A DNA stretch of 64,000 nt from Phoronis australis (lineage: Eukaryota > Phoronida > Phoronidae): assembly GCA_002633005.1 (NCBI GenBank), contig NMRA01000001.1, forward strand, positions 1,470,198-1,534,197, written 5' to 3'. The notes beneath the pieces are model-generated. The model was given only the letters and a program-made list of their open reading frames with translations. It was not told where the DNA came from and ran no database searches. Positions within the stretch are counted from its first letter, which is position 1. Every line of letters begins with the position of its first letter. The translations under genes and the position numbers were made by a program. Shown piece by piece: positions 57,636-64,000 of the stretch.

Positions 57636-60600
57636 CTGAAGTTATAATATGTAGGATTAATTATTACCCACTTTGGTAAAACTTCTTCAAATTAGAACAT
57701 AATATGGAAGATGAGTGAAATTTCATTTTAACCTTTTTTCATGAAATTATGAGTAGCACCAAAATAAATGCTTTAGTTACCATAACTACCATACTTCAGG
57801 TAATATGACTATTTCTTTGGGACATCCCAATTCACAGAATGATGAGTATCTATGGTTATATCGAAGTCAGAATGGAGGTGTTATTTTTGGTGTAATAAAC
57901 AGTTTCATTCCAATTATTCTATCTACCTACCTCCAGGCAACTGTTTTCACTCATATTTGGGTCACCCTGTATAACCACTATGTACTACCTCCAGGAAAAT
58001 GTTTTCACTCATATTTGGGTCACCCTGTATAAACACTATGTCCTACCTCCAGGAAACTGTTCACTCATATTTGGGTCACCCTGTAACACCACTACGCCTT
58101 ACCTCCAGGCGACTATTTTCACTCATCAGCTGCTGCAAGACTTCCAGTAACTCATCTTCGTCCTCCTCACTGTCTGATGAACTATCCGAGGTTGACGATG
58201 CGTCCGAGTCCATGCTTTGCGACCGTATACTTCGTAGCTCTTCGATCTCTTCAATATCCTGCTGCAGTCGTTCAATCTCTAATGTCTCTGACTCAATTTT
58301 CTTTTTAATCTCATCACCTGAATCAAAGATAAGGAAGGATGTAAGGCCACAATACATACAGTTAGTTCCGAATTCAATTTTTTTACATCAAAACAAGGAC
58401 TAAACTAGAGAGACAATGCTAACGCCACGCACTTCCTTATTTAGAAAATTCACACAAATGGAGATTTCATGGCAAATTTGAACTGAACACATTGAGCAAC
58501 CATTTCTAATATTGTGTTCCTGCACCAAGCTAAGCACAGTCTCGTCAACATTACATAACATTATATCATCACCCATAGTCACGTATCGCTAATAGTTCTT
58601 CCTCTTCCAACAACAAAATAACGTGTTCGTGTAGTAAGCTAAGCACAGTCTCGTCAATATTATATAACATTACATCATCACCCATACTCACGTATCGCTA
58701 GTAGTTCTTCCTCTTCCAACAACAAAATAACGTGTTCCTGTAGTAAGCTAAGCACAGTCTCGTCTTCAGCATCATTGTCACCATCACTTGTATTGCCTAC
58801 AAAGTACAACGGTCCATCAACAGTCAGCTGATATACAACAACATTTGGCAAGGGTTGATCAGACATACAAAGTAAACCAATGCACTACCAAAGACAGGCC
58901 AACACAACTTTCATTTCACAGGTCCACAGTATATGTTTTGTATTTGAAGTTCCCAAGAATGAAGATAGGGTATTTTGCTAGACACGTGAAATATTGTGAA
59001 TACGGACAATTTTTGTGAATGAGGGTTGAGATATACTTAAGCCACTTAAATGAAACACACTCCAGAACACGTATTTGTTTTAGAGAACTAATTTTTACTA
59101 GATAACTGTTTATTCATCTTAAAGAAACTGAACAAAAAGTGATACAATTACTGCCTGCAAATCGATAACACTGCAGGCATTCATTTTTCTCTGATTTTAG
59201 ATTGGCATGTTTTGGCAGCTTTGATGTTTGGTCATCCTCTGCTTGCGTTTTTACAGTCGGGGGTTTCAGTTGACAAAAGGCGACATCTATTGTCTGGGTG
59301 GCTTGAATAAAAAATGGTATTCCATGGCTAGCTGATCAACATCACAGCCCAGTGAAAGTTGCACCATGTTTCAGGCAATCAGAGGACAGAAGTATCAGTG
59401 AGTGCGTAATAATTACTGAAATTTTCACCTACCTGTGCAGAATTCATCATCAAGTGTTTCCTCACTGCTCTCTGTTCTTTCTACTGCTTCTGTGTCTGAT
59501 CCCTCACCTTTGACCTCTGACCCAGCATCGCTCNACAATTAGTCCCGAATTCAATTTTTTTTACATCAAAACAAGGACTAAACTAGAGAGACAACGCAAC
59601 CGCCACGCACTTCCTTATTTAGAAAATTCACACAAATGGAGGTTTCATGGCAAATTTGAACTGAACACACTGAGCAACCATTTCTAATAATGCGTTCCTT
59701 CAGCAAGCTAAGCACAGTCTCGTCAATATTATATAACATTACATCATCACCCATACTCACGTATCGCTAATAGTTCTTCCTCTTCCAACAACAAAATAAC
59801 GTGTTCCTGTAGTAAGCTAAGCACAGTCTCGTCAATATTATATAACATTACATCATCACCCATACTCACGTATCGCTAATAGTTCTTCCTCTTCCAACAA
59901 CAAAATAACGTGTTCCTGTAGTAAGCTAAGCACAGTCTCGTCTTCAGCATCATTCTCACCATCACTTGTATTGCCTACAAAGTACAACGGTCCATCAACA
60001 GTCAGCTGATATACAACAACATTTGGCAAGGGTTGATCAGACATACAAAGTGAACCAATGCACTACCAAAGACAGGCCAACACAACTTTCATTTCACAGG
60101 TCCACAGTATATGTTTTGTATTTGAAGTTCCCAAGAATGAAGATAGGGTATTTTGCTAGACACGTGAAATATTGTGAATACGGACAATTCTTGTGAATGA
60201 GGGTTGAGATATACTTAAGCCACTTAAATGAAACACACTCCAGAACACGTATTTGTTTTAGAGAACTAATTTTTACTAGATAACTGTTTATTCATCTTAA
60301 AGAAACTGAACAAAAAGTGATACAATTACTGCCTGCAAATCGATAACACTGCAGGCATTCATTTTTCTCTGATTTTAGATTGGCATGTTTTGGCAGCTTT
60401 GATGTTTGGTCATCCTCTGCTTGCGTTTTTACAGTCGGGGGTTTCAGTTGACAAAAGGCGACATCTATTGTCTGGGTGGCTTGAATAAAAAATGGTATTC
60501 CATGGCTAGCTGATCAACATCACAGCCCAGTGAAAGTTGCACCATGTTTCAGGCAATCAGAGGACAGAAGTATCAGTGAGTGCGTAATAATTACTGAAAT

Positions 60601-63600
60601 TTTCACCTACCTGTGCAGAATTCATCATCAAGTGTTTCCTCACTGCTCTCTGTTCTTTCTACTGCTTCTGTGTCTGATCCCTCACCTTTGACCTCTGACC
60701 CAGCATCGCTCTCATCTTCACCAACCTCTTCAGTCGTCTGCTCCAGGTTAACCTCTGCACTCTCTCCCACTTCAGACCCTTGACCCCCTTCATCAGATTC
60801 TTCCTTGCAAACCTCTTCTTCTTTTTCTTCAGGCGCTGGAGGAGGCATAAATTGCATCTTGGCCGACTCAAACAATTTCTGCATTTCCTGGTTCATTTTC
60901 TTTTCTGACTCTATCCGCCTGGCCTCCTCCTGTTTCTTAAGTTCAATTGCTCTAAGGCGGTCTTGCTCTTTGACCTCCAGTTGTTTCTTAACCAGTTTTA
61001 GCTTGTAACAAAAACAAACATACCAAATGACAAATCTCAATGACATGACTGTACGCATGGATCCATATGCTAAACACCTACTGGTGGCCCAGGACTGAGA
61101 ATCTACCGATGACAGAGTAACAGAAACCTGCAAAATAAACCTTTTATTCATCCTAATACACACCAGATGATCCTGAGAGGATAACACTTTCCAGACTAAC
61201 TCATTCACAGAAGGGATTCTCCAGATTAAATCAACCAGGATGCCACAGCATGAAAGAATTCCGAATCCTATGTCAATAGCAAAGAAGTTCTGGTATCTCT
61301 CTAAATTCTATTCCTGCCCCATGAGGATTTTATGACATGCTTCCAACAAAACTCAACAAATTGTAGAAAGTGAAAAATCTAAAAAAAATTAACAATGAAT
61401 GTTGTCTTGAACTGATTAGAAGCTTCTGCAGTGATTATTAACAGTTGTTTCCAAGTAACATCCACCAGTACCTTGAACATGATGAAGTCTGGCGTTTAAA
61501 GAAAAAGTCACTGTTGTAATCTCACATAGCTTATTTGGACTAACAAAGTGGGTCATGTTCACAGATGAAGCCACAGCTGCCACGAGCAACATGTTTTACT
61601 GCCACATGTGATTCAACAGTCATACTTGTCTTCCATATATAACTTCCTTCCAAATCAGGCTACACGTACAGTTAGTTACCCATCATTTGCATTCATCTTT
61701 TTAACCATATCATCACTGTGACAAGCCCCAAACCCAAGCCACGCCCACTGACGCAATCTCAACCTCTCGTCTTCCTTCTCATTCACACATGTACGTTATA
61801 CTCGGCCCTTTATATGGCTGCGCAAGATTAACTTCGGCGGATTTGCCATGTCAAGTGGCCATGGACATCATATGGGCCTGTAAGCCCGATGTCGTCATCA
61901 TGACCAATCGGATGCTTAATCTGTTTGACCCGATGGAACCGGCAAAGTCAATCAAGATGCAGCCACTGACACGCCCCTAACCCATGCCCCGCCCACTGCT
62001 CACTACTAACCTTCCTTTTTAGCTGTGTTACCACCCTCTGCACCTCCCACAGTTGTTCCTCCTTCTGTGACGTAGCCTTCCCACAATTCACCTCTTCGTG
62101 CAGCTGGTTCAACAAAGACTCCTGCTTCTTGATTTCCTCTTCTATGAGAGCCGGATCATCGGGCACCTCAAGTGACCATTTGGATGAGGCTGGACGCAGG
62201 GGCGGTACATACCTACGATACGGCAACGGAGTAATGAAGAACTTCCACAGATTACAAGCAATTCTATCAACAGGAGCAAGACATTAATCACAAGACTGTG
62301 TCTTGGGAATTAAAAAAATAAGAAATGACTGCTATTAGGAATTGAAAATATTTAATGGGATTCTTTTGGAAACTTACATTGCTGTCTACAATGCCCTCAC
62401 TCAGCCATGAGATTTTTTAGGTATTTTTAAGAGAAAGGTGTCACTTTGTTGGCAGAATGCTACTGTATGAGAAGTCTGCCGACACTTCAGTCGACATGGT
62501 CGACAGAAAATATGCAAACTGTCCTTTTTAAGCTAAAAATTGAAGAAATAGTGACATCTTTCTCACATTTTCCACATGCAAAACGTTCCAGAAAGAGTCG
62601 CTATGGAGCTTTTTCAAAACTTGTTTCCAAAAGAACATCATGGGGTCTTTTTATTGGCATCACTCTTTCAGGAATCCTGATAGTTCCAGCAGTAAGTTGC
62701 TAATTCTGCGATTAAGTTTCACCAACTTGTTCATTTCTGTTTTTAACACTGGCTACAAGTAACATTAGGTGCAAGGCACAATTGAAGCCCTTTTACATGG
62801 CAAAGGCACGAACATGAAATGTGCAATTGTGAATTACAAGAAACAATACATAACCCTTGGTGACCTACTTCTTTATATTGACATGACTGAACAGAGGTCG
62901 GCAGTGAATGAAGAGAACATTCAACACACGGTGGCTGATCTGCATGGTGGGACTCAAAACTATGGACACATTCTGGAGACTCATACGGTTGATCTTCTCC
63001 TGAAATGCAAAACAGAATAGAGGATTGTTTACAACAAGAAACATCTGATACGCAACTCTTAAGGGTGGCCAATTTAAGAAAGACACATCATAATTTTTTC
63101 AAGCACAGAATCGCGTCACTGGCTTGTTAAACACCTGCATCTGTTTAAGATGCAGCGCCATCTTTGAACAAGCACAGTTTCTCTTCACAATTTGCTCATA
63201 GTAGTCCAGGAACCTACAAAGTCGTGTGGTGAAATCCCATTTCAGGGTTTCCCATTCCTAGGTCTTCTTTCAAGAACCATTTTAGAAAAATGTGGGTATG
63301 GGTGAATTGACCCACATGGCCTCAACCAAAAATTATATGGGCCAATTTGGAAAACCTTATGGGCCATGTTAGTTTTTTGTCCGTTTTCACTTCCTATTTT
63401 AATGGGATTGTTGGCCCGAGTTAAGCAATCACAGTGCGTCAATGAAATTATTTTTGCGCACATGATTTAGCGCACAGTTTTTTCTGCTATTTAGTATCAC
63501 TTTACATTTTTTGGCTTGTGTAACCATTCCCAGACTTTGTGAACTATTTGTACTAAACTTGGTTCATGGTTTGGGGTTAAATCATTGGTTGTTTAATATG

Positions 63601-63981
63601 GCGAGGTAACATTTCTAATACACACAATAACACCACGGACAGTATGGAGCTCACTGAGTACCTCAACAGCTGGATTCAACACAGCTTACAATATTTACTA
63701 CAGAATTAAGTTACCACGAGCAACTTCATTTCATAGCATATCATCAACTAGCCTTGAAGATATTCTCCAATGTTCCACTATTAGATAAGAACACGCTTTA
63801 AACACTTGCTAATTTTAAAATGGTCACGCCTGTGACACACTGTGACCCCAGCACTGCATTACCTTGGCGATGACATGAGACATGTGCACGATCATCCATG
63901 ACAACAAGAGTCTGTTAGGGGTGGGAAGTTCAGCTATCAGTCGCTTCAGTTGATCTACTCGACGTGGGGGACTCTTTATGG
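57420..63981 (-). CDS. RALBP1: RalA-binding protein 1 (RLIP76), 3' part; 5' exons outside window
   Basis: Effector of Ral GTPases with a RhoGAP domain for Rac/Cdc42, acting in endocytosis, mitotic spindle and membrane signalling. Seven minus-strand exons: 63981-63863, 62999-62869, 62212-62011, 61001-60611, 59974-59870 (repeated at 58796-58692 by an apparent assembly duplication), 58317-58103 and 57635-57420. All junctions are GT/AG and join in frame, giving the C-terminal 458 residues; human RALBP1 is 655 aa in total. Order: the end of the RhoGAP domain, the Ral-binding coiled coil (IEEEIKKQESLLNQLHEE ... QLWEVQRVVTQLKRK), a long acidic linker, then a C-terminal coiled coil with the Ser/Glu-rich block and Gln-rich tail seen in vertebrates. 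The arginine finger of the GAP domain would be upstream of the window. The acidic linker is much larger than in vertebrates as I recall them. Confidence 0.92.
57925..58125 (-). repeat. RALBP1: 58-base minisatellite copying the exon 58317-58103 end and donor
   Basis: The true exon end (ATGAGTGAAAATAGTCGCCT then GGAG|GTAAGG at 58103/58102) is repeated three more times in the intron, ending at 58047, 57989 and 57931, each with GGAG|GTAG. Unit spacing is 56, 58 and 58 bases. Units are joined by ACAGGGTGACCCAAAT. Every copy keeps a usable GT, so three decoy 5' splice sites follow the real one; the real one has the best donor (GTAAGG). Confidence 0.85.
58103..58317 (-). CDS. RALBP1: RALBP1 exon: C-terminal coiled coil
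   Basis: Starts after the acceptor TTTGATTCAG, completing an Arg codon split as C|GT. Encodes DEIKKKIESETLEIERLQQD, a Ser/Asp-rich acidic block (SDASSTSDSSSDSEEDEDE) and LLEVLQQLMSENSRLE. It matches the vertebrate RRQIASEKEEIERL ... SESESEDEEELQ region. Ends in phase 0 before GTAAGG. Confidence 0.9.
58500..58700 (-). repeat. RALBP1: 109-base tandem units copying an exon end and donor (copy A)
   Basis: The last about 65 bases of the exon at 58796-58692, with its donor GTGAGT and 40 bases of intron, recur 109 bases further on (ending at 58583, donor GTGACT). A third, partial unit is diverged after GAACAC. Present also in copy B (59690-59895), so the tandem repeat predates the duplication or allele split. 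Confidence 0.85.
58692..58796 (-). CDS. RALBP1: RALBP1 105-base exon, duplicate copy A
   Basis: Same exon as 59974-59870 with a single coding difference visible (GDND against GEND). It encodes NTSDGDNDAEDETVLSLLQE then HVILLLEEEELLAI. The exon is symmetric (phase 1-1), so literal inclusion of both copies would keep frame, but the truncated acidic exon between them argues this is an assembly artefact. Confidence 0.7.
58797..59432. other. RALBP1 intron (copy A)
   Basis: Intronic sequence repeated almost exactly at 59975-60610; no other feature recognised. Confidence 0.7.
59433..59533 (-). pseudogene. RALBP1: Truncated copy of the RALBP1 acidic exon at the N junction
   Basis: 101 bases identical in content to the 3' end of the exon 61001-60611 (ends TCTGCACAG|GTAGGT) and cut by the single N at 59534. 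Treated as an assembly fragment, not a separate exon. Confidence 0.75.
59690..59895 (-). repeat. RALBP1: 109-base tandem units copying an exon end and donor (copy B)
   Basis: Same structure as 58500-58700: exon-end copies terminate at 59870 (real) and 59761, both with GTGAGT donors, plus a diverged third unit. Confidence 0.85.
59870..59974 (-). CDS. RALBP1: RALBP1 105-base exon (copy B)
   Basis: Follows the acceptor TACTTTGTAG; begins with two bases completing Gly (G|GC) and ends one base into Arg (C|GT), then GTGAGT. The peptide NTSDGENDAEDETVLSLLQE then HVILLLEEEELLAI corresponds to the vertebrate VINILLAQENEILTEQEELL region at the start of the C-terminal coiled coil. Confidence 0.85.
60611..61001 (-). 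CDS. RALBP1: RALBP1 exon: end of Ral-binding coiled coil plus acidic linker
   Basis: 391 bases after the acceptor TTTTGTTACAAG. The first about 45 codons are a highly charged helix (LKLVKKQLEVKEQDRLRAIE, LKKQEEARRIESEKKMNQEM) that continues the coiled coil. The rest (from MPPPAPEEKEEEV) is an acidic, Glu/Ser/Gly-rich segment of about 75 residues with no counterpart I recall in vertebrate RALBP1. It ends TTCTGCACAG|GTAGGT, leaving one base of Gly. Confidence 0.85.
61002..62010. other. RALBP1 intron
   Basis: No exon recognised. Two similar short segments with ACGCCCACTG words flank a 63-codon plus-strand frame (61789-61980), which I regard as non-coding. Confidence 0.6.
62011..62212 (-). CDS. 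RALBP1: RALBP1 exon: Ral-binding domain
   Basis: Begins after the acceptor TATCGTAG, completing Lys (AA|G), and encodes YVPPLRPASSKWSLEV, then ALIEEEIKKQESLLNQLHEE, NCGKATSQKEEQLWEVQRVV and TQLKRK before GTTAGT. This is the antiparallel coiled coil that binds RalA/RalB-GTP. The LLNxLH and LWEVQR motifs, which hold the His and Trp contact residues in the human protein, are conserved. Confidence 0.93.
62213..62868. other. RALBP1 intron
   Basis: No additional exon or repeat recognised. Confidence 0.6.
62869..62999 (-). CDS. RALBP1: RALBP1 exon: C-terminal part of RhoGAP domain
   Basis: Follows the acceptor TTTGCATTTCAG. Encodes EKINRMSLQNVSIVLSPTMQ then ISHRVLNVLFIHCRPLFSHV, matching the vertebrate KMNIQNISIVLSPTVQISNRV helix pair. 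Ends two bases into Lys before GTAGGT. Confidence 0.92.
63000..63862. other. RALBP1 intron
   Basis: No exon, RNA gene or repeat recognised. Confidence 0.6.
63863..63981 (-). CDS. RALBP1: RALBP1 exon: RhoGAP core helices
   Basis: Follows the acceptor TTTACTTACAG. Encodes IKSPPRRVDQLKRLIAELPT then PNRLLLSWMIVHMSHVIAK and ends in phase 0 before GTAATG. The LP-x-x-N and L-x-x-HM patterns are typical RhoGAP helices contacting the GTPase. The exon begins two bases into a codon whose first base lies in the next exon beyond the window. Confidence 0.92.
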
Positions 63982-64000
63982 CTGTAAGTAAAGCAAGCAG

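Larger units (their letters stand above)
58358..59533. repeat. 1.18 kb duplicated segment, copy A (N-joined)
   Basis: Aligned to 59535-60711 at a constant offset of 1177-1178 bases with few differences. Its right edge breaks in the middle of the acidic RALBP1 exon (only 59533-59433 of it is present) at a single N (59534). Best explained as two alleles placed in tandem. Confidence 0.9.
59535..60711. repeat. 1.18 kb duplicated segment, copy B (N-joined)
   Basis: Partner of 58358-59533, continuous with the full acidic exon and therefore properly linked to the upstream exons. Confidence 0.9.

Noticed and set aside
58692-59974. Genuine tandem (mutually exclusive) 105-base exons in RALBP1
   Set aside because: The copies are part of a 1.18 kb duplication meeting at an N with a truncated exon between them, and differ only at allelic levels.
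60659-60871. Lys/Arg-rich frame opposite phase to the acidic RALBP1 exon
   Set aside because: It is a shadow frame of the real exon 61001-60611.

Overview
This is metazoan nuclear DNA, AT-rich and intron-rich, from a draft assembly. Evidence: spliced genes with GT/AG introns up to about 10 kb, many short non-autonomous transposons, a 923-base N gap (5382-6304), and isolated single Ns (13309, 22809, 42624, 59534). Two of the single Ns sit exactly between near-identical tandem copies that differ by scattered substitutions, as expected when two alleles of a highly heterozygous animal were placed end to end. The two clear genes resemble vertebrate orthologues along their length, so an invertebrate deuterostome (hemichordate, echinoderm or cephalochordate) is plausible, but the window does not settle the species.

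Layout. 1-20 kb is gene-poor and repeat-rich: a tRNA-derived SINE head, two copies of a roughly 0.6 kb dispersed repeat, two long fold-back elements, an Asp-codon microsatellite, and a THAP zinc-finger gene broken by the N gap (5292-6628, with an HCF-1-binding-type DHSY motif after the gap). 20-21.5 kb holds a single-exon gene for a 450-residue, probably disordered protein that I cannot assign. 21.9-23.7 kb is the first N-joined duplication. 23.7-33.6 kb has no recognised gene, only unassigned ORFs and repeat fragments.

33.7-51.4 kb, + strand: complete four-exon cysteine dioxygenase (CDO1, 215 aa) with all active-site residues and the Cys-Tyr cofactor pair. Its 10 kb first intron carries an inverted pair of MITE-like elements, two CAGTGGC-type elements and a small palindrome flanked by 8-base direct repeats. 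The last intron ends in a minisatellite running into the exon 4 acceptor.

53.6-54.1 kb: an inverted pair of Penelope-like terminal sequences, each with a hammerhead-ribozyme-like core.

57.4-64.0 kb, - strand: the 3' part of RALBP1 (RLIP76), covering the end of the RhoGAP domain, the Ral-binding coiled coil, an acidic linker and the C-terminal coiled coil. The 5' exons lie beyond 64000. Two consecutive exons have their 3' ends, including the 5' splice sites, tandemly copied into the following intron. A 1.18 kb N-joined duplication around one exon is probably an assembly artefact.

I found no gene cluster or defence-like system. CDO1 (cysteine catabolism to taurine and sulfate) and RALBP1 (Ral effector) are not known to work together. 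The most original signals are the splice-site-carrying tandem duplications in RALBP1, the minisatellite feeding the CDO1 acceptor, and the ribozyme-like inverted repeat. Exon boundaries were worked out by hand from reading frame, GT/AG sites and protein similarity.
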